Source: a virus. Taken from it: 50,098 nucleotides of DNA. The notes under the pieces are model-generated. The model did not search any database, had not been told where the DNA came from, and saw only the letters and a list, made by a program, of their open reading frames with translations. Both the position numbers and the translations under genes were made by a program. Below are positions 1-6,323 of this stretch, piece by piece (position 1 is the first letter of the stretch; each line of letters opens with the position of its first letter). The DNA lies in IMG/VR virus record IMGVR_UViG_3300044756_000004, positions 1 through 50,098 of that record. One strand, given 5' to 3'.

Positions 1-580
1 ATGCGCGATCAAGGGACCCCCGACCCCCTATGGTCGGTTTTGGCAGCGGATGGCATTCAATCGTGCACAATTTAATTGCCTACGAACCAATTGCATACGA
101 TAGTATTGTGTAAGATACTTAGCTTGTAATGCTACTCATGGTATACGGTATTACGTATGCCGTAGTGTATAAGTTACATTGATACATACGTTATACATAA
201 GTAATACTTATGGAGCCAGCAACCATAAGATATACTTATGTCTGTCTGACTATAAGATTATCGTTAGTTCGGTAGGGAATATACTAAAAGAACATAGTAT
301 GAACTATAGGTATCGTTCTATATATGTTCCATCAGACTGTGTGCTGCACTGCACAACGCCAATGGCGTCTCATTGGCAATAGGAAGGCCAATGGATAGGG
401 TTTCAAACGAGGTAGGGTAAGCATGGGTCTAGTCGTAAGGCTACTCACTGACTTTCTAATCCAATGGTGCAGCGCGATAGTTATGCGTCTGTTGCATACC
501 TCAATCACAGTGTTGCCACAGTTCCTATGTTCTGGACGCATATCTAACCAGTTTCATCACGAAAGCGTGAATGTGACTAA
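1..580. repeat. Left copy of diverged 580-bp direct terminal repeat
   Basis: This segment begins with the same bases as 49519 and stays alignable to the right window edge; both copies are 580 bp. Positions 454-580 equal 49972-50098 exactly (127 nt). The preceding 453 nt are homologous but carry many substitutions. It contains no credible gene. Visible elements are a hairpin at 20-37 (CCGACC/GGTCGG), two 17-bp palindromes at 196-240, a hairpin at 358-377 (GCCAATG/CATTGGC) and a small hairpin at 558-569. It may be a packaging/terminal region, an origin or a regulatory RNA. Confidence 0.9.
196..240. promoter_or_regulatory. Pair of 17-bp palindromes (left copy)
   Basis: Two inverted repeats of the form CATAAG-N5-CTTATG lie at 196-212 and 224-240, start to start 28 bp apart. 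The intervening 11 bp and both palindromes are unchanged in the right copy although flanks have diverged. A related half-site pair (GTAAG-ATA-CTTAG) lies near 112-124. Regular spacing suggests binding sites for a dimeric protein (operator, origin iterons or packaging protein); no binder is identified. Confidence 0.55.
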
Positions 581-788
581 TATCACATAGTTAGGCCTTT
601 GTGTCGCCACATTTAGAGTGCTAGGCTGTTGATGGTTGATCGGGGTTCCGATTAGCCCTAGTCCGCTTCGCTCTACTCCTGTCCTACGGGTTTACAGGCT
701 CAAGGCAACGGCGGAATAGGTTCTATCTCATTGTGAAACCGCTACTCAATCGTCTATGCCTGCCCTGCAATCGGGGAAAGGAATAGCG
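581..788. other. ORF-free leader with hairpins before the first gene
   Basis: No convincing ORF. Several short inverted repeats are visible: ATCGG/CCGAT near 637-650, CCTGT/ACAGG near 673-694, and GCGG/CCGC enclosing the segment near 710-752. With the repeat copy it forms about 790 nt of non-coding sequence ahead of the rightward genes. It could hold the early promoters or a structured leader; I could not place a promoter with confidence. Confidence 0.5.
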
Positions 789-902
789 ATGAAATACCCT
801 GTTCAATATCTAGGTGAACGTCCTAACCTTTGGGAACTAACCATAACCCTGACAGGTTGTGCTGTCTGGGTTGTATGGTTCGTTTCAATGGTGACGTTAT
901 GA
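789..902 (+). CDS. 37-aa small membrane protein
   Basis: ATG follows a good ribosome site (AAAGGAA, 8 nt upstream). The product has a polar first half and one hydrophobic Trp/Val-rich segment at residues about 19-37, so a single-pass membrane peptide is likely. Its TGA overlaps the next ATG as ATGA, the coupling used throughout this arm. One copy of the CTGACAGGT motif lies inside it, read as Leu-Thr-Gly. Family not recognised. Confidence 0.55.
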   Translation: MKYPVQYLGERPNLWELTITLTGCAVWVVWFVSMVTL

Positions 903-1129
903 TTATCGTATATCATGAACCCAATAACATGATTGAAGTATCTGGCGTATCTTACATGAAAGAGGTTTTGTATTACTGCGGTGATACAAAGCCACACTAT
1001 TCAGTGCCTGCTATCCCTTTGATAGTGAAATATGATTATGTGGGTTGCGTTAACATTGACGATGTTAGCAATCCGGATGATCCAATCATTGTCTATATGT
1101 GGGACAATTGGAATAAAACTAACCTCTGA
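899..1129 (+). CDS. 76-aa hypothetical early protein
   Basis: Starts at the ATG overlapping the stop of the 37-aa gene, so it is probably translated by coupling. The protein is acidic, beta-rich in appearance and ends just inside a CTGACAGGT motif (1126-1134). A longer TTG-initiated reading from 830 exists but overlaps the upstream gene without a ribosome site. No family recognised. Confidence 0.55.
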   Translation: MIIVYHEPNNMIEVSGVSYMKEVLYYCGDTKPHYSVPAIPLIVKYDYVGCVNIDDVSNPDDPIIVYMWDNWNKTNL

Positions 1130-1187
1130 CAGGTTAACAACAGGGCAGACACGGACGATTGAGAAGCACAACAAACGGAGACTTACT

Positions 1188-2393
1188 ATGTTAAAAGCTA
1201 AGCAATTGACTGCAATCCGCGAGACGTTCTTGGAAGCATCCGGGCATGATCTTCGCCTGACCGATGAAAGCCTTTCGGCTGTCATTGAAAAGGATGTAGA
1301 GAAATGGGACGAAATGGACGGTGAAGATAAGATTGAATTTCTGACAAAGTGTGAAAGCACGATGGCAGGGATTGCAATCACCGATCCGGGCATTTCCACC
1401 ATCGTTTCGCGTATCGCGGCAGACAGTGACTTCACGAAAGAAATTACTGTCTGCATCGAAGCGGCAATGAAGAACAAGACGACCGCCGTTGACATTGCTT
1501 CACACTTGAAGCGTGTCTTGCCAAAGCAGGCATTGGCGAGTGTTCCGTGGCCGGGTTCAAAAGCAGAAACCGGCAAGCGGACTATCCCTAACTCTAATGA
1601 GTTGGCAGATATTGTTGAGACTACGGATCAAACCGGAAAGGCAATCCGTACCGTGTGGCACAATGATTTTGTTTCAACCATGCCGGAAGGCAAGGTCTTT
1701 GAAACCGATATCGATGATGTCAAACGGGAACAGAAAGCCGCTGGCTCTGTCCCTCGTTTCAAGGGTAAGACCATTTCAAAGCGTGACCTTGCGGCAATGC
1801 TGTCTACTGCGACAGCACAACGCAACGCCATGCGAGGAATGTTCAAGCGTGCCTTTGCTCTTATCAAGCAGTTGATTGAGATTGAAGGAATGGAACACGT
1901 TACGTGTGACTTCATTACCGGCCATGATAAGGGCCGTTGTGCAATGTGGCCGAAGGAATACGGGAAGAGCAAGCCGGATGGCAAGCTAGTCACGAATTCC
2001 CCTAAGCCTCTTTGGATGGCACCCGCCGATAATCCCGGCGAAGGCCGTGACTTCAGCGTGACGCAAGTGCTTGCCTTCGATGTTGCCAAGGCGTTGCGTA
2101 TGCCTAACGGCGGCACGATGGCGGAACTGGTTTCTACTGCTAAGACGGAACCGGAAACGCCAGAGGCAACAGACTTCACTCCCGAAAAGATGGACGATGC
2201 TATCGTCGGAGTGTGGCGCAACCTTAGTGAACGGGATAAGATGGCTGCGCTTCGCACCCGTCTTAACAGCCCGGACAACGAGGACACCAAAGAAGCCTAC
2301 TGCGCTCTTTATCTGCTCTTGAAGCCTATCTATACGACCAACGAGAAATGGTACAACGAGCGGCTTAATGGGCCGGAACAAAAGACCGCCTAA
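1188..2393 (+). CDS. 401-aa hypothetical early protein
   Basis: Chosen ATG has CGGAG 8-12 nt upstream; the frame is open further left but that part overlaps the 76-aa gene. The protein is charged and largely alpha-helical in appearance, with a Lys/Arg-rich centre (about residues 190-250), a CDFITGHDKGRC segment around 262-273, and a Pro/Glu/Thr-rich linker near 325-340 before a helical C-terminus. It is the largest of the first genes and is followed directly by a strong terminator, so it closes a transcription unit. Its GC content looks higher than that of the small genes around it. I do not recognise the family; an early host-takeover role is only positional inference. Confidence 0.8.
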   Translation: MLKAKQLTAIRETFLEASGHDLRLTDESLSAVIEKDVEKWDEMDGEDKIEFLTKCESTMAGIAITDPGISTIVSRIAADSDFTKEITVCIEAAMKNKTTAVDIASHLKRVLPKQALASVPWPGSKAETGKRTIPNSNELADIVETTDQTGKAIRTVWHNDFVSTMPEGKVFETDIDDVKREQKAAGSVPRFKGKTISKRDLAAMLSTATAQRNAMRGMFKRAFALIKQLIEIEGMEHVTCDFITGHDKGRCAMWPKEYGKSKPDGKLVTNSPKPLWMAPADNPGEGRDFSVTQVLAFDVAKALRMPNGGTMAELVSTAKTEPETPEATDFTPEKMDDAIVGVWRNLSERDKMAALRTRLNSPDNEDTKEAYCALYLLLKPIYTTNEKWYNERLNGPEQKTA

Positions 2394-2403
2394 CCACTAA
2401 CAG

Positions 2404-2440
2404 AACCCCGCAGGCTTAACCGCTTGCGGGGTTTTTCTTT
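2404..2440 (+). terminator. Rho-independent terminator after the 401-aa gene
   Basis: Perfect 9-bp stem AACCCCGCA (2404-2412) with TGCGGGGTT (2425-2433), 12-nt loop, then a T-rich run. It lies 10 nt beyond the stop codon and ends the first transcription unit. Confidence 0.9.
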
Positions 2441-2455
2441 GTCTTCAATTCCGTG

Positions 2456-2700
2456 GCATCCAGTATACCATATGCCACATACTGTGTACCATGGTGTGAT
2501 GTTTATACCACAGTGACATATCTATCACTGTTGCATAAATGTCACACCCGATAGTCTGACAGGTCCCAACCATACTCGTACGCTCCGGCCATACGATCCA
2601 TAAGCAGTGCTGTATATGCTCGTTTCTAATTATAGCTAAAACACGAGTCGATCTTTCCTCATAGGTCTAGGTTTTAGCTAACTCATTGTTTCTGTTAAGG
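2456..2700. promoter_or_regulatory. Inverted-repeat-rich regulatory island
   Basis: This 300-bp gap has no gene but several inverted repeats. CAGTAT (2461-2466) pairs with ATACTG (2479-2484). GTGACAT (2513-2519) pairs with ATGTCAC (2539-2545). A perfect 10-bp pair TAGCTAAAAC (2633-2642) and GTTTTAGCTA (2671-2680) is separated by 28 bp. A CTGACAGGT motif lies at 2556-2564. It sits between a terminator and a putative promoter, so operator sites or an RNA switch are plausible. Confidence 0.55.
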
Positions 2701-2707
2701 TTGTCGT

Positions 2708-2736
2708 TTGTGTTCAAAGATTGTTCGTGGTAGTAT
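2708..2736 (+). promoter_or_regulatory. Putative sigma70-type promoter, copy 1
   Basis: TTGTGT, 17-bp spacer, TAGTAT. The surrounding 40 bp (from 2696) align with 4931-4971 with few changes, a duplication otherwise unexplained in non-coding DNA. It would drive the run of small genes from about 2742. Confidence 0.5.
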
Positions 2737-2741
2737 TCAAA

Positions 2742-2938
2742 TAATGGAGAGAAGAAATGAAGGAAGCGACGGGCCTCTAGTCCTAGCGGGCCAAGCCATT
2801 CTCCAACACGTCGGTGATGCCTTCATTGATGTACGTCTAGTAACCGTTAGGTTACTATCGTTCATAGGGACACTGTGCCCGTTCAACCTTACCCTACTAC
2901 GGGGAATGTACGACGTAAGCTCTACAAGGGAAGCGTAG
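2742..2938 (+). CDS. Possible 65-aa protein (weak)
   Basis: Open frame from an ATG only a few bases after the putative -10 box, with no clear ribosome site, so it could be leaderless or not translated. The product is Leu/Val-rich with a central hydrophobic stretch. No family recognised. It fills the gap before the better-supported gene at 2992. Confidence 0.3.
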
Positions 2939-2991
2939 TCACCTTGCTTGCAGGTATAGCAAGCTCTTATCTCAAACATGGAGCTACGGCT

Positions 2992-3132
2992 ATGAAGTGT
3001 GTTAAGAATACCCGTACTAACGAAATCATTCGTGTCAGTGATAACACCGCTATGTATATGGTGCAGCAACCTTCGCCTTGGGAGTATTGCCCGAAGTGGG
3101 AATGGAAGGCTCAAAGAGAGGCTTCCAAATGA
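2992..3132 (+). CDS. 46-aa conserved-type small phage protein
   Basis: ATG with GGAG 7-10 nt upstream. The sequence opens MKCVKNTRTNEIIRVSDN and ends with a WEYCPKWEWK-like segment. This architecture (short beta hairpin, then W-x-Y-C-P-K) occurs in small phage proteins of unknown function. ATGA overlap with the next gene. Role unknown. Confidence 0.7.
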   Translation: MKCVKNTRTNEIIRVSDNTAMYMVQQPSPWEYCPKWEWKAQREASK

Positions 3133-3320
3133 TTATCATCATCATGGGTTGGACCAGAGAAGGTAAACCCCTCGACATGTACAAGATTGATATGTCTGTG
3201 ACCGAGCACAAACGTATCGACGATGTGGTGAGTGTATACAAACGTATGCATCCTAGTGCTGTCCGTGTTACGATGGACATTGCTTTACCTCTGTGTGACA
3301 TGGAGGTTCCTAATGTCTAA
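3129..3320 (+). CDS. 63-aa hypothetical protein
   Basis: Start chosen at the ATG that overlaps the previous stop (ATGA). N-terminus is a hydrophobic beta strand (MIIIIMGW), then an amphipathic helix; the pattern is of a small alpha/beta domain. It overlaps the next gene by 8 nt, and its end supplies that gene's ribosome site. Unrecognised. Confidence 0.6.
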   Translation: MIIIIMGWTREGKPLDMYKIDMSVTEHKRIDDVVSVYKRMHPSAVRVTMDIALPLCDMEVPNV

Positions 3321-3537
3321 ATGTATTTGTAAGTTCAAGGCTGTGGGTCAGCCAATGAACCTCAACGGGTGCACCGTACACGAGGATGATTACACGTGTG
3401 ATTTATGTCCTCTCCACTTGTGTGCCATCTATCGTCCATCACGAGAATTCGTAGTGGGAAAGGACAGCTGGCCTGTATGTGTATGTGGCCATGTTGCACA
3501 AGATCACAACGTGAGGGTCATATCATGTATCTTCTAA
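3313..3537 (+). CDS. 74-aa cysteine-rich putative zinc-binding protein
   Basis: GGAGG lies 7 nt before the ATG. Eight or more cysteines (C4, C6, C20, C29, C32, C37, C56, C58) and His60 suggest one or two zinc sites; the C56-x-C58-x-H60 and C29-x2-C32 pairs are clearest. Small zinc proteins of this sort are common early phage products and often bind host proteins or nucleic acid, but I do not recognise the family. Confidence 0.6.
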   Translation: MSKCICKFKAVGQPMNLNGCTVHEDDYTCDLCPLHLCAIYRPSREFVVGKDSWPVCVCGHVAQDHNVRVISCIF

Positions 3538-3553
3538 TTGTAGGGGTGCGAAC

Positions 3554-3703
3554 ATGATGGTGTGGTATTGCCCACTAGATGGGCTGGAATACCGCTGCCT
3601 GCTATTGGTGGGCTGGCGGGTAGTACATCGGCTTGATGTCGATGGTAAGCCGTGGGTCAAGATGGTGAAGGACAAGGAAGTATCCTTATCATGTCTGAAC
3701 TGA
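3554..3703 (+). CDS. 49-aa hypothetical protein
   Basis: Two consecutive ATGs follow a GGGGTG sequence. The product is Trp/Val-rich and looks like a compact beta domain (YRCLLLVGWRVVHRLDVDGK). It overlaps the next gene by 13 nt, consistent with the packing here. Unrecognised. Confidence 0.5.
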   Translation: MMVWYCPLDGLEYRCLLLVGWRVVHRLDVDGKPWVKMVKDKEVSLSCLN

Positions 3704-3876
3704 AGGAGATATGTGTTCAAGATGCTGTCAATCCTCCTTTAACAAGAAAGGAATTAAAAAGACTAGTCCGTGTACTTAAAAGTCTATGTCCTATCCATGC
3801 GATAGACACAGACTTGAAAGTAAACATCATCAAACGGGAAATCACCGTAGGCAATACCGTCTATTGGTGGGAATAA
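3691..3876 (+). CDS. 61-aa hypothetical protein
   Basis: ATG with AAGGAAG about 11 nt upstream. Sequence is Lys/Leu-rich: a probable helix at residues 15-32, then a beta hairpin ending in Trp-Trp-Glu. No family recognised; position suggests an early accessory gene. Confidence 0.6.
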   Translation: MSELKEICVQDAVNPPLTRKELKRLVRVLKSLCPIHAIDTDLKVNIIKREITVGNTVYWWE

Positions 3877-3887
3877 TCGGAGCAAAC

Positions 3888-4196
3888 ATGACTAATGTGG
3901 TAAAAGCAATGGCCCAAGACCTCCAGCGTATTCCGGAGGTGGATAGATTACCGAAGAGTGTCGAAGATGTGTGTGACATCATCGGCAATCAGTTCGAAGA
4001 TACTGCCAACATGCTCGAAGAACGTGCTGAGGCACTGATCGGACGAGCGCAAGAGTTGAAGGACATGGCGAAACATCTTCGTGAAGCCAGTGTCAACGTG
4101 CCTGTGAACTTGAAGAAGTGGGTTGGCGTCGAGATCGAGTACCGAGACGCCGGGTTTAAGGTCAGTTCCGTCAACCCTGATCCTAACTACCGATAG
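3888..4196 (+). CDS. 102-aa coiled-coil protein
   Basis: Start has CGGAG 7-11 nt upstream. Residues about 22-70 form a long charged heptad-like helix (FEDTANMLEERAEALIGRAQ), followed by a small beta region. Probably an oligomeric cytoplasmic protein. It is followed by 70 nt without a gene that contains CTGACAGGT at 4241-4249. Unrecognised. Confidence 0.65.
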   Translation: MTNVVKAMAQDLQRIPEVDRLPKSVEDVCDIIGNQFEDTANMLEERAEALIGRAQELKDMAKHLREASVNVPVNLKKWVGVEIEYRDAGFKVSSVNPDPNYR

Positions 4197-4266
4197 TACG
4201 GCGTGGTTGTAGGTCATCCTTAAACCTTCATTTCACAAGTCTGACAGGTCGCAAAGGAGCACTATT

Positions 4267-4443
4267 ATGCTGGAAATCTTTATCTGCATCGATGATGAGC
4301 GTGACGAAGAGACGGGAGAAATGCTTGGGACTATTCTAAGTATCCCCAAGAGCACCGATCCCGTTGATCTCATCAACGCCATCCGTACGCTCTACCCTAC
4401 CTGTACGTTCTACAGCGTAGACCAGTCTCCGGTGACTGAGTGA
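4267..4443 (+). CDS. 58-aa hypothetical acidic protein
   Basis: AAGGAG sits 7 nt before the ATG, and a CTGACAGGT copy sits 18 nt upstream of it. The product is acidic (ICIDDERDEETGEML) with a helix and two strands. Its TGA overlaps a GTG start for the next gene. Unrecognised. Confidence 0.6.
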   Translation: MLEIFICIDDERDEETGEMLGTILSIPKSTDPVDLINAIRTLYPTCTFYSVDQSPVTE

Positions 4444-4541
4444 TTATCGCAGGTGTAGTGCTGGTCATTGTCGTGTTGCTTCCGGTGTACCTTATCCGGA
4501 AGTTTATACGACGGTACCAGCGTGCTGTAGGTAGGGACTAG
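4440..4541 (+). CDS. 33-aa single-pass membrane peptide
   Basis: GTG start overlaps the preceding TGA (GTGA). Residues 2-18 are almost purely Ile/Val/Leu/Ala, followed by a strongly basic tail (RKFIRRYQRAVGR): N-out, C-in topology by the positive-inside rule. Many phages encode such peptides; no specific function can be assigned. Confidence 0.5.
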   Translation: MIIAGVVLVIVVLLPVYLIRKFIRRYQRAVGRD

Positions 4542-4596
4542 GTATATCTAACCTGCGGCGGATCAACGCTTTTATCATGAATATCGGAGGTTGTCA

Positions 4597-4755
4597 ATGG
4601 CTAAATTGGAGAAATGTCAAGGTTGTGGTGTAGATTTTAAACACCACGAACTTACCCGTCACCGTAAGGTGATGAAGTGTGGAGTTGAATACCCCATCAA
4701 AGCAACTATCATCAAGAACATCTTGAAGATGGAGAAGGAGTTTCGCCGTGGGTAA
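4597..4755 (+). CDS. 52-aa zinc-finger-like protein
   Basis: CGGAGG lies 7 nt before the ATG. C7-x2-C10 plus H16/H17/H22 and C28 resemble a single C2H2/C2HC finger, followed by a Lys-rich helix. Likely a nucleic-acid or protein binder. Overlaps the next gene by 8 nt. Confidence 0.65.
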   Translation: MAKLEKCQGCGVDFKHHELTRHRKVMKCGVEYPIKATIIKNILKMEKEFRRG

Positions 4756-4933
4756 AACTACATACTGGTTCGGTTATTATAAGACCCTCGGAAAGGTTGC
4801 AGCCTCCCGGTGGAGTAGTGACTCACGACCTTCTCCGGGTAATTTCTACACCGTCGAGATTTCGGAGGAGGAGTTTCAGCTGCCAATCACAGCATTAATG
4901 GAGAAGTATCCCTCACCGGAGCCTCCTAGTTAA
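4748..4933 (+). CDS. 61-aa hypothetical protein
   Basis: GTG start inside the end of the previous gene, preceded by AAGGAG 8 nt upstream. The sequence has a basic aromatic N-terminus (GKTTYWFGYYKTLGK) and a Pro-rich acidic C-terminus. Last gene before promoter copy 2. Unrecognised. Confidence 0.6.
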   Translation: MGKTTYWFGYYKTLGKVAASRWSSDSRPSPGNFYTVEISEEEFQLPITALMEKYPSPEPPS

Positions 4934-4942
4934 GGTAGTCGT

Positions 4943-4971
4943 TTGCGTTGAAGATTTTTCTGAGGTATAAT
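4943..4971 (+). promoter_or_regulatory. Putative sigma70-type promoter, copy 2
   Basis: TTGCGT, 17-bp spacer, TATAAT (4966-4971). The upstream block from 4931 is nearly the same as that at 2696. It lies between the small-gene cluster and the next longer gene, so it probably drives the unit starting at 5017. Confidence 0.6.
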
Positions 4972-5016
4972 ACTACTATGATCGAGTTGGGACTTGATCG
5001 TAATCGGGAGGAAAGT

Positions 5017-5652
5017 ATGGCTAACCGGTACATTCAACAGAAGATACTCAAGAACAAGCGACGTGGAAGATACGCTGTCTTCAGCGGGAATACTACGCGC
5101 TTCACAACAGAGCGTGTAGATAGAGGGAAGTACCAAGATGTAAACGTAACCAACCCCGGTACTGCCGAGGAGGATATGGTTCCGACTGGTAAGCACATTG
5201 TTGTGTACGCTGGCGAGGTGTCGCTCAGCAAGCAAGTCATCAATACTGGCCGTGGCCCCGACAAGGAACGGATGCAGGAATACTACCAACGTGTCCATAG
5301 TTACGATCAAGCGTTGCCTATAACATTAGGATTGACGCAGCCAATGGCTGAACTCCTATTGAGGTACGATGATATTGTCAAGAATACACCACGCGAGATG
5401 CGTATCCGCTTGGTGGATAACATCACGGGAACACTGGATTTGTATTTTAATCTAACTCAGTTCTTCTTCGTGGATGTGGATTATCAGAAGCGCTTCATAC
5501 GACGAAGCACTGTATATCCGACAAAGAAGAGAGCACTTGATGCCCTCAAAGATAAGAGAGTCCGGTGGGTCGAGACTATCTCCTCACCGAAGAAGGCTCC
5601 TAAGTTTGAACGAATTGGTAGCGGCAACCCGGTGGCTCCTCCCAAGAGCTAG
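5017..5652 (+). CDS. 211-aa hypothetical protein with C-terminal KFER tail motif
   Basis: ATG chosen for its strong site (GGGAGGAAAG just upstream); an in-frame ATG at 4978 lies almost on the transcription start. The N-terminus is basic, the middle has mixed alpha/beta character and the C-terminus ends in a Pro/Lys tail with KKAPKFERIGSG. That tail resembles motifs in the next two genes (MFDK, MFEK). No catalytic motif or family recognised. It is followed by two hairpins, the second a terminator. Confidence 0.75.
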   Translation: MANRYIQQKILKNKRRGRYAVFSGNTTRFTTERVDRGKYQDVNVTNPGTAEEDMVPTGKHIVVYAGEVSLSKQVINTGRGPDKERMQEYYQRVHSYDQALPITLGLTQPMAELLLRYDDIVKNTPREMRIRLVDNITGTLDLYFNLTQFFFVDVDYQKRFIRRSTVYPTKKRALDALKDKRVRWVETISSPKKAPKFERIGSGNPVAPPKS

Positions 5653-5661
5653 CCGTTACCA

Positions 5662-5757
5662 GCCCCCGGTATAGTGACTAGCCCCGACGCTCCCTGCCGG
5701 GGGCACCCTTTCCCTGTAATGTTGAGTCCCGTAGCGCATCATCCTACGGTATTTTTT
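5662..5757 (+). terminator. Hairpin plus rho-independent terminator
   Basis: First an 8-bp stem GCCCCCGG (5662-5669) with CCGGGGGC (5697-5704) around a 27-nt loop. Then a canonical terminator CCGTAG (5729-5734) with CTACGG (5744-5749) followed by TATTTTTTG. The first may be a processing or protective stem; the second should stop transcription after the 211-aa gene. Confidence 0.8.
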
Positions 5758-5815
5758 GTATCTATTTTTCTAGAATGGTAGTTTTATTAGTCCATTTCGG
5801 ACGTTGGAGTGAACA

Positions 5816-6283
5816 ATGGAGAGAGCTATTGACTTCGTAAGACAGTTCGAACCGATCTACAACAGAGACCCGGAGTGGTGGAATGTCACCTTCTTCTTCG
5901 GCAGTCTCTTGGCAGGACTAGCTGTGTACGGCATTTATCGTTGGGAGCGTAGCCGTACGTGGTATTGGAATAACGTAATCCCTTTCGGGAGAGGAAGAAT
6001 GTCACGTCGGCGAGCAAGAAGAGAATACGTTCGCAGAGATGCGATCGACAAGTTAGTGGATTACGTGGAGGAGAGGGTTTATCATGGGGAGTATACCCGT
6101 GCTGAAGCCAACGAACTCTATCGTGATGCACGTAAGTACTGGCCAGTGAAGGAACTATTTCCATCACCTGTTCTGCTGAAAGAGAACATCCAGAAGCGGC
6201 TGGCTAGGGGACAGAACGGACCTGTGCCTTTGCCGGATAAACCAAAGCCGAAGCATATGTTCGACAAACCAGCGAAAGCTTAG
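5816..6283 (+). CDS. 155-aa membrane-anchored basic protein
   Basis: GGAG 7-10 nt before the ATG. One membrane segment at residues about 24-42 (FFFGSLLAGLAVYGIY), then an Arg-rich stretch (MSRRRARREYVRR), then a helical domain and a Pro/Lys tail ending PKPKHMFDKPAKA. The tail motif is shared with both neighbours. Topology would leave a large basic cytoplasmic domain. No enzyme motif; function unknown. Confidence 0.8.
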   Translation: MERAIDFVRQFEPIYNRDPEWWNVTFFFGSLLAGLAVYGIYRWERSRTWYWNNVIPFGRGRMSRRRARREYVRRDAIDKLVDYVEERVYHGEYTRAEANELYRDARKYWPVKELFPSPVLLKENIQKRLARGQNGPVPLPDKPKPKHMFDKPAKA

Positions 6284-6323
6284 CTCAACCCAGTCGGAGG
6301 GGTTCCGATAAACGGAGAAGAAG

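Noticed and set aside
179-382. 67-aa ORF in the left repeat
   Set aside because: Lies across the palindromes, no ribosome site, and is not preserved as a frame in the right copy.
332-541. 69-aa minus-strand ORF present at equal length in both repeats (also 49850-50059)
   Set aside because: The first 27 residues are identical only because they lie in the 127-nt exact block; no ribosome site, and it is antisense to a structured non-coding region. Equal length follows from gapless homology. Kept as doubtful rather than called.
1001-2290. Long minus-strand ORFs opposite the 401-aa gene (191 and 220 aa)
   Set aside because: Shadows of the GC-richer coding strand; low-complexity Ser/Arg composition, no ribosome sites, opposite to all neighbouring genes.
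4241-4268. CTGACA ... TATTAT as a promoter at a CTGACAGGT copy
   Set aside because: The would-be -10 overlaps the start codon of the next gene, and other copies of the motif have no consistent -10, so the motif is not treated as a promoter.
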